A stretch of DNA of 41,104 nt from Chloroflexota bacterium (GCA_014360905.1 JACIWW010000026.1:1-41104); one strand, 5' to 3'. Positions 1-8,880 are shown, counted from the stretch's first letter. Numbers and translations: made by a program. The notes: a model not told the origin generated them from the sequence alone.

Positions 1-49
1 CAGCCTCTGCCAATAGCTGCGCTTTGATCTCTGCACGGGTGCGTTTCAT
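1..49 (-). CDS. Hypothetical protein, N-terminus only (cut by window edge)
   Basis: An ATG at 47-49 on the minus strand opens a frame encoding MKRTRAEIKAQLLAEA before the window ends. It is preceded by an AAAGGA-type ribosome binding site about 7 bases upstream, which supports a real start. The 16 visible residues are charged and helical. They faintly recall small proteins found near transposases in Chloroflexota, but that is too little to name a function. It is divergent from the ferredoxin/AOR operon. Confidence 0.5.
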   Translation of the reverse strand, partial: MKRTRAEIKAQLLAEA

Positions 50-157
50 CTTAGATTCCTTTCTCTTGAGCTTCGATTCTTCCCTACATTATGCCCCAAA
101 TTTGCCCCCAAATTGAAATACACCCCTCTGCCCGATATGAATTCCATGCAGCCCGAT

Positions 158-187
158 TTGTCGGAAATGGACAGGCTATTGTACAAT
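158..187 (+). promoter_or_regulatory. Candidate promoter of the ferredoxin-AOR operon
   Basis: TTGTCG (158-163) and TACAAT (182-187) are separated by 18 bases, about 60 bases upstream of the ferredoxin start. The -10 matches 5 of 6 consensus positions and the -35 only 4 of 6. It is a plausible vegetative promoter but not a strong one. Confidence 0.35.
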
Positions 188-249
188 TGCAGCGCATGCA
201 ACCTGTGCCATTGCCAGGGAATAAACATCACGGGAGGAGACTACTAACG

Positions 250-693
250 ATGAAGGTACTCGTCTTTAATCCTCAACTGTGCGATGGCTGTCGCATCTGC
301 GAGGAGACCTGCTCACAGACGTGGTTTAAGGAAACAAACGCAGAAAAATCAGCTATTCGCATCTCCCCATTAGAAGATCAGCCAGGCCGATATCAGGCAA
401 CCGTCTGCAACCAATGTGGTGAGTGCATAGATATTTGCCCTACGCTGGCTCTTACGCGGGACAGACACGGCATTGTGCGCGTCAATAAGAAGCGGTGTAC
501 TGGTTGCCTCTCTTGTGTCGGCTTTTGTCCAATCCTAGCTATGTACATACCCCCCGACTATGTCGTACCCTTCAAATGCGTTGCATGTGGTGAATGCGTC
601 AAGGCATGCCCCACAGGAGCACTAGCCATAGAGGATTTACCTAAGGCGCCATTAACCGAAACAGAAAAACGAATGAAGGTGGTGGCATTATGA
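250..693 (+). CDS. Four-cluster ferredoxin, AOR small subunit (AorA-like)
   Basis: This 147-residue protein has sixteen cysteines in four CxxCxxCxxxC sets (C11-C21, C53-C63, C83-C93, C110-C120), enough for four [4Fe-4S] clusters. Two such double-cluster modules with little else are typical of the electron-transfer subunit beside tungsten aldehyde oxidoreductases, for example AorA of Aromatoleum. The start at 250 is chosen because GGGAGGAG lies 11 bases upstream and homologues begin just before the first cysteine set. An in-frame upstream ATG at 91 would add 53 unrelated residues. The stop overlaps the AOR start (ATGA), so the two are translationally coupled. The inferred role is to pass electrons between the tungsten subunit and a soluble acceptor in the cytoplasm. 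Confidence 0.85.
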   Translation: MKVLVFNPQLCDGCRICEETCSQTWFKETNAEKSAIRISPLEDQPGRYQATVCNQCGECIDICPTLALTRDRHGIVRVNKKRCTGCLSCVGFCPILAMYIPPDYVVPFKCVACGECVKACPTGALAIEDLPKAPLTETEKRMKVVAL

Positions 694-2861
694 AAGCTAC
701 AGATAAGAAGCAAGTCGTGCTGGAAATCCTGGCAGAGTATCGCTACACCCCTCCGAAGGTAGAACGAGGCTATGCAAACCAGACGCTCTATGTCAATGTG
801 TCGGATAACACTATCGCGGCAAAGCCCGTAGATGAAAAAATGAAACACACCTTTGTTGGCGGACGCGGATTTGGGCTATGGCTGCTCTGGAATGCGGTGC
901 GGGGAACCACCAAGTGGAACGACCCAGATAACGAAGTGATCCTCTCCTCAGGCCCTATAGGCGGGACGACTGTTTATCCAGGATCAGGCAAATCCATTGC
1001 CGTTAGCTTGTCACCGCTCACGGGCACAGTAATGGATAGCAATGTGGGCGGACACTTTGGTCCCTTGCTCAAATTCTCAGGTTGGGACGCGATCGAGGTG
1101 CAGGGCAAAGCAGATAGAGAAGTAATTGTCTTCGTGGATGGCAACAAAGGCGTGGTACAGATCATAGCTGCTCCCGAACTGGCTGATGACAGCTATGCCT
1201 TGCCCGAGCAACTCCTGGATCTCTTTGCCGAGACCGACGAGGAACGAATCGGCATTTCTTCCGTCTCTACAGGCCCAGGTGCCCAACATACGCTGATGGG
1301 TTGTCTGAACGTGAGCTTCTACGATCCACGGCGCAAGTTCGTCCGCCTCAAGCAAGCCGGACGTGGTGGCATCGGCACCGTCTTTCGCCATAAGAAGATC
1401 AAAGCCCTGGTAGTAAAGTACATCGGGGTGAAGGGAGATTCGAATGGTCCGGCTAGCTGGGCCGAATTGACCGAAGTGGGCAAACGGATGCACCGCGAGA
1501 TCTATGAACAAGATCCCATCATGAACGACATGCGCGGTAACGGCACGCCCTATCTAGTCAGCATCATGAACGAATTTGATTTGCTGCCGGTACACAATTT
1601 CCGCTATGGTTCGCACCCGGAGGCCAGCAATCTCTACCACACGGAATTCAGGAAACACTATAGCCTAGGCATCCCGGATGGTTGCTGGTATGGCTGTACA
1701 CTGGCTTGCTCAAAATGCGTGGAGCGTTTTCAGCTACGCACCGGACCATATAAAGGCCAGTGGGTGCATGTAGATGGTCCGGAATACGAGACCATCGCTG
1801 GCGTTGGTTCGAATTGCGGCATCTTCGACCCATACGCCGTGCTGGAAATAAATTTTTACTGCGACACATACGGCATTGACACCATTTCCTTCGGCACGGC
1901 GATGGCTTTCTGCATGGAATGCTACGAGACAGGCATTCTCAACAAAGAAAGAACGAATGGGTTGGAACTGCGCTTTGGCAATGCAGAGGCCATGCTGGAA
2001 GCTCTGCACCAGATGGGTCGTGGCGAAGGCTTTGGCACTGTTGTGGGGCAAGGTGTGCGTCGCATGAAGCAGTTTTTTGCCGAAAAGTACGGCGCTGATC
2101 CCGCATTCTTGCAGGACATTGGCATGGAGTGCAAGGGGCTGGAATACTCGGAATACGTATCAAAGGAATCCGTAGCGCAGCAAGGAGGCTACGGCCTGGC
2201 CAACAAGGGGCCACAACATGACGAGGCCTGGCTCATCTTCATGGATGCCGTGACCAAGCAAATACCTACCTTCGAAGACAAGGCCGAGGCGTTACACTAC
2301 TTCCCCATGTTCCGCACCTGGTTCAGCCTCAATGGCTTGTGCAAGCTACCCTGGAACGACGTAGAACCCGCGGATAACAAGAGGAAATATCCGCCGCGTA
2401 TTGCAGCCAGAGTCCCTGAGCACGTGCACAACTATATCGAGCTATTCACTGCGGTGACTGGTCGCGAAGACATCAAAGAGCCAGAAGACTTGGTGCTGAT
2501 GTCAGAAAGAGTCTACAATTTCCAGCGTATCTTCAACCTCAAGATGGGGTTTGGCACGCGGGAACACGATGCTATTCCTTACCGCTCGATGGGACCAGTC
2601 ACGATCGAGGAGTATGAATCCCGCGCCGAACGCTATGATCAGCAACTGCGCGAGATTGGCTTCGATCCAGAAGCTAAGAGCACTAAGGAAAAGCTTGCCG
2701 CTCTGCGCCGGCACCGTGAACAACGCTACGAGTCGCTGATCGATGCAGTGTACAAACGCCGTGGCTGGAACTCGCAAGGCATCCCTACTCTGGAGACAGT
2801 AAAACGCCTGGGCATCGACTATCCTGATGTTGTGGCTTTGCTGAAGGAGCACCTCCAATGA
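690..2861 (+). CDS. aor: Tungsten-containing aldehyde:ferredoxin oxidoreductase
   Basis: A 723-residue member of the AOR family, which oxidises aldehydes to carboxylic acids, or runs in reverse, using a tungsten bis-pyranopterin cofactor and a [4Fe-4S] cluster. The N-terminal pterin-binding region is recognisable (FVGGRGFG, SSGPIGGT, SNVGGHFGP). The cluster ligands appear as C332, C336 and C340 (CWYGCTLAC, with C343 following) and a late C551 (NGLCKLPW). The spacing C-x3-C-x3-C differs from the CX2CX3C of Pyrococcus AOR. The protein is about 100 residues longer than Pyrococcus AOR, with a roughly 25-residue N-terminal extension and a charged C-terminal tail. It overlaps the upstream ferredoxin by 4 bases. 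No FAD subunit (AorC) is seen. Substrate cannot be told from sequence. Confidence 0.9.
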   Translation: MKATDKKQVVLEILAEYRYTPPKVERGYANQTLYVNVSDNTIAAKPVDEKMKHTFVGGRGFGLWLLWNAVRGTTKWNDPDNEVILSSGPIGGTTVYPGSGKSIAVSLSPLTGTVMDSNVGGHFGPLLKFSGWDAIEVQGKADREVIVFVDGNKGVVQIIAAPELADDSYALPEQLLDLFAETDEERIGISSVSTGPGAQHTLMGCLNVSFYDPRRKFVRLKQAGRGGIGTVFRHKKIKALVVKYIGVKGDSNGPASWAELTEVGKRMHREIYEQDPIMNDMRGNGTPYLVSIMNEFDLLPVHNFRYGSHPEASNLYHTEFRKHYSLGIPDGCWYGCTLACSKCVERFQLRTGPYKGQWVHVDGPEYETIAGVGSNCGIFDPYAVLEINFYCDTYGIDTISFGTAMAFCMECYETGILNKERTNGLELRFGNAEAMLEALHQMGRGEGFGTVVGQGVRRMKQFFAEKYGADPAFLQDIGMECKGLEYSEYVSKESVAQQGGYGLANKGPQHDEAWLIFMDAVTKQIPTFEDKAEALHYFPMFRTWFSLNGLCKLPWNDVEPADNKRKYPPRIAARVPEHVHNYIELFTAVTGREDIKEPEDLVLMSERVYNFQRIFNLKMGFGTREHDAIPYRSMGPVTIEEYESRAERYDQQLREIGFDPEAKSTKEKLAALRRHREQRYESLIDAVYKRRGWNSQGIPTLETVKRLGIDYPDVVALLKEHLQ

Positions 2862-2947
2862 GCGAGGCTGCTCTTCCTACAGTTGGTGCCACTGCAAAGA
2901 CAGCACTGCCCATGAGAGAGCAAGAGTCTCTGCATTGGCGCCAGTGA
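2858..2947 (+). CDS. Possible 29-codon small ORF behind AOR
   Basis: An ATG overlaps the AOR stop (ATGA) and has AAGGAG 8 bases upstream. It opens a 29-codon frame (MSEAALPTVGATAKTALPMR and nine more residues) ending at TGA 2945-2947. The initiation signals are as good as those of its neighbours, but the product has no recognisable domain. It could be a real small protein, a decayed start of a third aor gene such as a MoaD-like protein or an FAD subunit, or a translational bridge towards capA. Confidence 0.35.
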   Translation: MSEAALPTVGATAKTALPMREQESLHWRQ

Positions 2948-2973
2948 ACCCATATTCCAACCAAAGAACGTCC

Positions 2974-4665
2974 ATGTCCAGAATTGCGGTTGCTTTGTTG
3001 CTACTTGTTATTTTGATCGCTGGTTGTGCGCTCAGCACTTCGACTCCTTTGCCTATTCCCACTTATACTCTTGCTCCCAGTGCAACCGCGACGGCTACTC
3101 CAATCCCGCCTACGCCTACCCCTGCTCCCTTGCGTATTTGGCTGGATCCAGCCGTGCCCGTCGCCATACGGGATGAGATTGCCGAAGCACTCACTCTCCC
3201 ATCGAGTACGGGTCAAGAGAGACACAGTATCATCATCGGTTCCTCTGCAGAAGAAGCAGATTTGCGCGTGGGACTGAACCTCCCGATTACGCTGGCTCAT
3301 TGGGTCTATGCGGTCGTGGCCCCGTTTCCAACGCTGGCAGACGGTGTGCGGTGGACCGACATAGAACGCTTCTGGGCGGGGGAACCTGACGCTCTAGCAG
3401 CGATCTCCAATAGCGAGACATCCCCTACCCTTTTCGTCTCGCCTGAGACGTTGGGGGTGCTTCATGCTCTGCTTGGGCCATCGAGTGCTAAGGTGCCCAT
3501 CACGGTGACCGACGCCTCTGACCTGCTCGATGCGGCTTGGGCTGCCCGCCCCTATGCCTGGGCCATCGTGCCTTTCCACGAACTGGAGCCACGTTGGAAA
3601 GTGCTCACCGTGGACGAGGCAAGCGTACTCGACAAACAGCTCGATGTAGAGCACTATCCCCTGTCCGTGTCCATCGGTGTAGAAGGCGATGGAGCCGCAG
3701 AACTGGCCATGGCAATGCTCCAAGATGGAAAGCCTCTCACTAACCGCGCCACGGAGCGCATGACTGTGCTGGTGATGACCGGCGTAACTGCATTGGTACG
3801 CGGTATCGCACACCGCATGGAACTCAATGGTATCCTCTATCCCGCCGAAAAGATTGGCACAGTGCTCCGGGAGGCTGACCTCACCCACATCAGCAATGAG
3901 GTCCCTTTTACCGAAAATTGTCCAACGCCCGATCCGCAACAGAAATCGCTGGCCTTTTGCAGTGCGCCGCGCTATATCGAGCTCTTACGTGCTGTTGGTA
4001 CGGACGTGGTTGAGTTGACCGGCAATCATGTAAAAGACTATGGCTCGGAGGCGCTGCTGTCCACGCTGGAAATATTGCGCAAGGAAGGATGGCCTTACTT
4101 CGGCGGTGGAGAAAATTTGGAAGACGCCCGCAAGCCACTGGTGATCGAACACAATGGTAACCGCTTCGCATTCATTGGCTGCAATCCTGTTGGCCCTGAG
4201 TATGCCTGGGCCACTGCAGATAGCCCTGGGGCAGCGCCATGTGATATGGATTACCTGCATACTAAGATTGCGACGCTAAAGGCCAAGGTGGACGTACCTA
4301 TTGTAACCTTGCAGTACTGGGAATTCTACCAATATGAACCCACACCGCAACAGCAAGATGACTTTCGCAGCATGGTAGATGCGGGGGCTGTGATTGTCAG
4401 CGGAAGCCAGGCCCACCATCCCCAGGCCATCGAATTCTACAAAGGCAGTTTTATCCACTACGGCTTGGGCAACCTCTTCTTTGACCAGATGTGGTCACTT
4501 GGCACACGGCAAGAGGTGGTAGACCGACATGTAATCTACAATGGACGCCATATTGCAACAGAGCTGCTCACCTTCATGCTGGAAGACTACAGCCAGCCAC
4601 GACCAATGACCAAGCAAGAGCGAAGGGCATTGCTCCAGGCTGTGTTCAAAGCCAGTGGGTGGTAA
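2974..4665 (+). CDS. Lipoprotein with substrate-binding-like region and CapA/PgsA-type domain
   Basis: This 563-residue exported protein starts at 2974, giving a compact type II signal peptide (hydrophobic stretch, then LIAGC lipobox at about 15-19). An earlier in-frame ATG (2935) would bury the signal. A Thr/Pro-rich linker follows (about 23-52). Residues about 54-230 resemble the small binding-protein-like domains of Chloroflexota lipoproteins (AVVAPFPTLADGV). Residues about 260-560 are a CapA/PgsA-type calcineurin-like metallophosphatase (VELTGNHVKDYG, SGSQAHHPQAIE, HYGLGNLFFDQ). CapA proteins are linked to polyglutamate export, but many homologues are uncharacterised, so a cell-surface phosphoesterase is the safer description. 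It lies 112 bases after AOR, convergent with aguA. Confidence 0.8.
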   Translation: MSRIAVALLLLVILIAGCALSTSTPLPIPTYTLAPSATATATPIPPTPTPAPLRIWLDPAVPVAIRDEIAEALTLPSSTGQERHSIIIGSSAEEADLRVGLNLPITLAHWVYAVVAPFPTLADGVRWTDIERFWAGEPDALAAISNSETSPTLFVSPETLGVLHALLGPSSAKVPITVTDASDLLDAAWAARPYAWAIVPFHELEPRWKVLTVDEASVLDKQLDVEHYPLSVSIGVEGDGAAELAMAMLQDGKPLTNRATERMTVLVMTGVTALVRGIAHRMELNGILYPAEKIGTVLREADLTHISNEVPFTENCPTPDPQQKSLAFCSAPRYIELLRAVGTDVVELTGNHVKDYGSEALLSTLEILRKEGWPYFGGGENLEDARKPLVIEHNGNRFAFIGCNPVGPEYAWATADSPGAAPCDMDYLHTKIATLKAKVDVPIVTLQYWEFYQYEPTPQQQDDFRSMVDAGAVIVSGSQAHHPQAIEFYKGSFIHYGLGNLFFDQMWSLGTRQEVVDRHVIYNGRHIATELLTFMLEDYSQPRPMTKQERRALLQAVFKASGW

Positions 4666-4713
4666 GGAAGCCGAGTGACGTGACAGGCTGCCTGGAAAAA
4701 GCAATGACAGGAA

Positions 4714-5808
4714 TCACCCTCGCGGCTGCTGCTGGGTAATGCAGTGAATGTTGCCTCCACCTAGAAGGATCTCGCGTGAAGATACCCCGACCACTTTACG
4801 CGTGGGGAAAAGTTCTTGTAATCCCCGTAGCGCCTCCTCATCGTGAGGGTCATTAAAGGTGGGCACAATAACGCCATCATTGGCAATGTAGAAGTTGATG
4901 TACGACGCTGGCAAGCGGTCCCCCGCTTTGCGGCAGCGCGTGCCTTCCACAAAGTCAATGCCTTTGCTCTCTTCCTGGGTCACATACAGCGGCCCGGGCT
5001 GATGGATCTTGTGAATTTGCAGCCTACGGCCTTTGGCATCTGTAGCTGCCCTCAATCGTTCGTAGGCATCGCATGAGATCTCGTACTGTGGATCCGATCG
5101 GTCATCGGTCCAGGTAAGCGCTACCATACCTGGGCGAATGAAACAGCACAAGTTATCCACATGACCGCTAGTTTCGTCACCACAGACACCCCTGCCCAAC
5201 CAGATAATCTTCTCAACACCAAGGTATCTCCGTAGATTTTCCTCAATCTCTTCTTTCTTCATGTGCGGGTTGCGGTTGGGATTTAACAGACATTCTTCTG
5301 TAGTCAGCAGCGTGCCTTCGCCATCTACGTGGATAGAACCACCTTCCAGCACCATGGGAGCCTTGTAGCGTTCTACTCGCTCGATTTCCAGCACTTTGCG
5401 CGCAACCAGCTCATCCTGATCCCAAGGGAAATAGGCACCGCCGTTCAGACCACCCCAAGCGTTGAACTCCCAGTCAACGCCTCGAACCTCGCCCTTATCA
5501 TTCACGACAAAGGTAGGTCCACAGTCGCGCATCCAGCAATCGTTGTAAGATATCTCGACGACACGGATATGGCCAGGTAGAATACAGCGTGCATGAAGGA
5601 ATTGTTTCGATGAGACTCCCACGGTTACCAGTTCATATTGGGCAATCGCTATGGCTACAGCGGCGAAAGCACGCTGTGCGGGCTTGGCACCTAATCTCCA
5701 GACATCTGGTCGCTCTGGCCATAGCATCCAACAACCAGCGTGCATCTCGAACTCGGCTGGCATGCGGAAACCGTCTTCTCTTGGCGTGCTGGCAAGGGTT
5801 ACAGACAC
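4714..5808 (-). CDS. aguA: Agmatine deiminase
   Basis: This is a 364-residue member of the peptidyl-arginine-deiminase-like family. It converts agmatine to N-carbamoylputrescine and ammonia in the cytoplasm. Family signatures are FRMPAEFE and MLWPERPD at the N-terminus, [10 protein letters not shown], the VLEGGSIH glutamate region, the DETSGHVDN histidine region, and the nucleophilic cysteine C356 in GGGNIHCIT near the end. The position and length match known agmatine deiminases. The start is taken as GTG at 5806-5808, which has AAGGAG six bases upstream; a TTG ten codons earlier is possible but lacks such a site. No N-carbamoylputrescine amidohydrolase (aguB) is in the window, so the next step is encoded elsewhere or absent. 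Confidence 0.92.
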   Translation of the reverse strand: MSVTLASTPREDGFRMPAEFEMHAGCWMLWPERPDVWRLGAKPAQRAFAAVAIAIAQYELVTVGVSSKQFLHARCILPGHIRVVEISYNDCWMRDCGPTFVVNDKGEVRGVDWEFNAWGGLNGGAYFPWDQDELVARKVLEIERVERYKAPMVLEGGSIHVDGEGTLLTTEECLLNPNRNPHMKKEEIEENLRRYLGVEKIIWLGRGVCGDETSGHVDNLCCFIRPGMVALTWTDDRSDPQYEISCDAYERLRAATDAKGRRLQIHKIHQPGPLYVTQEESKGIDFVEGTRCRKAGDRLPASYINFYIANDGVIVPTFNDPHDEEALRGLQELFPTRKVVGVSSREILLGGGNIHCITQQQPRG

Positions 5809-5871
5809 AGCCTGCTCCTTCGCGATCCCATCATTCAAAACAAGTCTGGTGCAGGCTTTAACTATTCCGAT

Positions 5872-6561
5872 CTATTGTCGCTCTCGCGGCAAGCGCTTCT
5901 GCACCTGCGGCATGAGCCATGACAGAAAAGCATCTGAGCTGCGCGTCTGCATCAACATTCTGCCTGGCCCTGTTAGGTCCGCTACCAGACCCTCACCGCT
6001 GAAGAGGGTGGATTTCAGGCCACCTACTGTACGCACCTGGAAGCCTACATCTGCTCCGAAAGCAACAAGGTGACCTGTATCCACAGTGTACTTTTCGCCG
6101 TGACCGAGATTGCGCTCGTGGATTGCCCCATAACTGGACAAAATCAACGTTCCTGAGCCACTGCACTTGAGCAGGAACAACCCTTCGCTGGCAAAGAAGG
6201 TCTTTGCACCACCCCATTTGGTATCAATCTCGATGCCGGCCGAGGATGCGACATAGGAACCGGATTGCACCAGCAGTGTCTCATCCTTTAGCTCTAGCAC
6301 CGCCATATCTCCGGGCAGAGGCGGCGCCAGCATGATTTCCCCACCAGAAGCTGGTGCCTTGTACTCGTTCACGAAAAAGCTCTCGCCACCCAACACGCTG
6401 CGCTTAAGCGAAGCAAAAAGTCCACCCGCTGCTTTCGTTTCCAAAGTCATCCCTGGTGACATCCCGACCATGGAGCCAGCCTCCACGCGAATTGTCTCGT
6501 TTGGTTCCAAGTGGGCAATGGCAATCGAATATGACGGTTGATATTTGATTTCTACTTTCAC
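5872..6561 (-). CDS. AIM24 / TIGR00266-family protein
   Basis: A 229-residue cytoplasmic protein of the AIM24 (TIGR00266) family, rich in beta strands and glycines. Family-like patches are EAGSMVGMSPG near residue 30, GGESFFVNEY, GTLILSSYG, and HGEKYTVDTGHLVAF. The family has no settled biochemical role in bacteria. Eukaryotic relatives act in mitochondria. The start is GTG at 6559-6561, with AAAGGA 7-8 bases upstream. It sits 38 bases behind fchA on the same strand, with aguA 63 bases further on, so it may be cotranscribed with fchA. No signal peptide is seen. Confidence 0.8.
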   Translation of the reverse strand: MKVEIKYQPSYSIAIAHLEPNETIRVEAGSMVGMSPGMTLETKAAGGLFASLKRSVLGGESFFVNEYKAPASGGEIMLAPPLPGDMAVLELKDETLLVQSGSYVASSAGIEIDTKWGGAKTFFASEGLFLLKCSGSGTLILSSYGAIHERNLGHGEKYTVDTGHLVAFGADVGFQVRTVGGLKSTLFSGEGLVADLTGPGRMLMQTRSSDAFLSWLMPQVQKRLPRERQ

Positions 6562-6599
6562 TCTGTTTTCCTTTCTGAATTGGTAAATTGTTCAGCGAC

Positions 6600-7223
6600 T
6601 CATAATTTGGCTTCTACGTCCTGCAGAATCTTTTCCTTCAGTTCTGCTTTACCCTCTAAGAGCGCATTCAGCCGCGCGCGTTCCTGCTGCACAAACGCTT
6701 CGTCTTTGATACTACCCAGGTTGATCAGCACGTTGAGTGCAGCAGCGCGCAGCGCTGCTTCAGCCATCAACGCTCCTACGCCCACATCGCTGACGGCACG
6801 CACATTGCCTTTTTCTGCGCTTTCGGGACAGAGGCTCAGGATCTCAACGCAGACTTCTGCCAGCTCCATCGGCACGGCAGTGGCAGCCTTCAACGCCTTT
6901 TGGATGGCTGCGTTGCGCGTTGTCTTCTCCTCTTCCGTATCACGGGGCATTTTGTAGGCACGTGATACCTCGGTATACGCAGCTACATCGCTCTCCAATA
7001 ACTCCAGGCATTTGTGGCGGAGTTCCTCGGAACGCTTCAGGATACGATGAATGTCATCCTGGACATGGGCATAGTCCTTCTTACCTACAGTCAGGTTAGC
7101 TACCATACTCACCAACGCCGCTCCAATAGCTGCGGCTAGTGCTGCCGCGCTGCCCCCGCCGGGGGCTGGAGCCGAACTGGCAAGTTCATCAAGAAAGACA
7201 CGAACGGATTTTTCGCTGAGCAT
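6600..7223 (-). CDS. fchA: Methenyltetrahydrofolate cyclohydrolase (FTCD cyclodeaminase-domain family)
   Basis: A 207-residue stand-alone cyclodeaminase/cyclohydrolase domain (FTCD_C type), all-alpha. The signature APAPGGGSAAALAAAIGAAL lies at about residues 18-37 and the DVGVGALMAEAAL helix near 145. In acetogens the single-domain form is the methenyl-THF cyclohydrolase FchA; fused to a formiminotransferase domain it deaminates formimino-THF. No formiminotransferase is in the window, and metF/metV lie about 6 kb away, so the cyclohydrolase role in the folate methyl branch is favoured but inferred. AAGGAGG sits 5 bases before the ATG. It lies 55 bases after the FecR-domain gene and 38 bases before the AIM24 gene. 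Confidence 0.85.
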   Translation of the reverse strand: MLSEKSVRVFLDELASSAPAPGGGSAAALAAAIGAALVSMVANLTVGKKDYAHVQDDIHRILKRSEELRHKCLELLESDVAAYTEVSRAYKMPRDTEEEKTTRNAAIQKALKAATAVPMELAEVCVEILSLCPESAEKGNVRAVSDVGVGALMAEAALRAAALNVLINLGSIKDEAFVQQERARLNALLEGKAELKEKILQDVEAKL

Positions 7224-7278
7224 TTTGACCTCCTTTGTCTAGTGTTCGTCGTCTATGAATAACAAGCCTATCTCTGCC

Positions 7279-8502
7279 CTATTCTACAATCAAACTGATT
7301 TGCGAGACCAAGCTTTCATAACTCCAGCCTGAAGCGTACACGCGTATCCACAGTATACGGCGAGGGGCAATAGGTAAGACGTCAAGTAGATTCTCCGATT
7401 CATAGAAATACCATTTGTTCTGGGGTATCTCCTGACCATTCATGGTAGGGTTGTTGTTTTCGTTCTGGTAGTAAAAGCCGCGAATCCATTCGTTCTCACT
7501 GAGATACATGTCACGGTATCGGATGCGTATCATCAAGGGATATTCGGAACTGAGATAGCCCCCACCGGACAGACTTTGATGGACCAATTTGATGGTTGCA
7601 CGCACTTTGAGTGTAGTCAAGGGATCGGGCAAGTCCCGGTTGAGCTCCTGTTCGATAATTGTTTCGCAGTGATTATACTCACCGCCGATGCGATAGAAGC
7701 GAACCGCACGACGCCCTTCGTCCACAACAAGCGACCACGTGCCATCCACTTCACCGCCATCCCCGCCCTGATCGTTGAATGCGGTCCAACCAGTGCTCAA
7801 CGGGGCTGTAAAGTCGCCATTGATGAGCAAATCGCGCTCTGCCTTTAGTGGTGCCAGTGGAGGTTGGCCAATTTCCACAACCGTGCGCTGCCGCGAACTA
7901 AGCGTTACTTTGGCTGCTTCACTTGACGTTGACAGCGAAGCTGCTGCAACCTCTGCCATACCGCGATGCACGATGACTTCTGTGCGCTCGTTGCTCACTT
8001 CTATGGCATAGCCACCGTCTTCGGCGAGCAATGTATGCGCCTGCAAGCTTTCCACGCGGAATTCTACGGGCGAAGAACCGCGGAGCACTGTGTTTGCCCA
8101 CAGCCTTCCCCCTTTGGCATAGACGATGATTTGTGCGGCGCGTGGGCTTGCACTGAAACGAGGCATCCGCATACGCTGTAGAGCGATGCTAGAGCGTGGG
8201 AAAAGACGCACAAACGATTGATCGAAGAAAGTGACCACGGCCTGGGCGTTTTCATCTACACTGACCACCGTGCCTTCCGGTACGGAGATCGTTTCACCTT
8301 TCAGCACAGGTTTTGCTGTAGCGTGGCGGGGATCTTCCACGACGGCTGTACCTTCGAGGCAGGTCACTTTGGCTTCGTATGCTCTAGTGGCATGGGTGAG
8401 GTACCAGCGGATGCTCAAAGGGATGGAGACAGTCAAGGTACAGAAGAGCGCGAAGGCGATCCACAGGACTGTCCAGGCTAAGCGTTCGGGGTTGCGACGC
8501 AT
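7279..8502 (-). CDS. FecR-domain membrane-anchored protein
   Basis: This 407-residue protein has one N-terminal transmembrane helix (about residues 9-33), after which the chain is probably extracytoplasmic. Residues about 45-200 look like a FecR domain (PF04773 type): EGTAVVEDP, EGTVVSVDENAQAVVTFFD, AKGGRLWANTV, EFRVESLQAHTLL. The C-terminal half (about 225-405) begins LLINGDFTAPLSTGW, a jelly-roll or carbohydrate-binding-like opening, and ends in a beta-rich stretch. There is no sigma factor or TonB receptor nearby, so this is not the classical FecR signalling role; a surface or envelope protein is more likely. Its ATG overlaps the acylphosphatase stop (TAATG), so the two are coupled. Confidence 0.75.
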   Translation of the reverse strand: MRRNPERLAWTVLWIAFALFCTLTVSIPLSIRWYLTHATRAYEAKVTCLEGTAVVEDPRHATAKPVLKGETISVPEGTVVSVDENAQAVVTFFDQSFVRLFPRSSIALQRMRMPRFSASPRAAQIIVYAKGGRLWANTVLRGSSPVEFRVESLQAHTLLAEDGGYAIEVSNERTEVIVHRGMAEVAAASLSTSSEAAKVTLSSRQRTVVEIGQPPLAPLKAERDLLINGDFTAPLSTGWTAFNDQGGDGGEVDGTWSLVVDEGRRAVRFYRIGGEYNHCETIIEQELNRDLPDPLTTLKVRATIKLVHQSLSGGGYLSSEYPLMIRIRYRDMYLSENEWIRGFYYQNENNNPTMNGQEIPQNKWYFYESENLLDVLPIAPRRILWIRVYASGWSYESLVSQISLIVE

Positions 8503-8783
8503 TAGAATTGTACCTCAAACTGCCTGAATTCGCCCCGTGGTTTCTCCCATTCGAACTCGACTCGTTCCACTTCAGCAGAAGGTGGCCCTATGTGCAACCA
8601 GGACAGCAGTTGGTCTACTGCCTCGCGTTCGCCTTCTGCTACCACCTCGACTGTGCCATCCCAACGGTTCCGCACGAAGCCGGTTAGTCCCAGCGCTTGG
8701 GCTTTGCGTATGGTATAGTAGCGGAAATTCACACCCTGAACCAGGCCGTATACCTTGGCATGCAGTCGCACTATATCAGGCAT
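8502..8783 (-). CDS. acyP: Acylphosphatase
   Basis: A 93-residue acylphosphatase that hydrolyses acyl phosphates such as acetyl phosphate or carbamoyl phosphate. The two signatures are present: GLVQGVNFR with catalytic R21, and GFVRNRWDGTVE with N39. The length is normal for the family. Two ATGs lie close together; the one at 8783 is chosen because GAGAGG is then six bases upstream, whereas the other (8789) would sit on top of it. A strong promoter ends about 25 bases upstream, giving a very short leader. The stop overlaps the FecR-domain gene start. Confidence 0.93.
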   Translation of the reverse strand: MPDIVRLHAKVYGLVQGVNFRYYTIRKAQALGLTGFVRNRWDGTVEVVAEGEREAVDQLLSWLHIGPPSAEVERVEFEWEKPRGEFRQFEVQF

Positions 8784-8808
8784 ATTCATCCTCTCACAAC
8801 TGGTGAGG

Positions 8809-8837
8809 ATTATAGCAAAGTTGCAGCTTCTTGCCAA
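8809..8837 (-). promoter_or_regulatory. Promoter of acyP-fecR-like operon
   Basis: On the minus strand TTGGCA (8832-8837) and TATAAT (8809-8814) are separated by 17 bases. Five of six and six of six consensus positions match. Transcription would begin near 8802, about 20 bases before the acyP ATG. This makes the radical SAM gene upstream a separate unit or a read-through partner. Confidence 0.75.
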
Positions 8838-8880
8838 AAGGGGTACAAGATCCAAGATACAGGACTTTTTCAATGTCTTT

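Noticed and set aside
3394-3939. A 181-codon minus-strand frame inside the CapA-type gene
   Set aside because: It is antisense to a coherent lipoprotein with signal and domain motifs.
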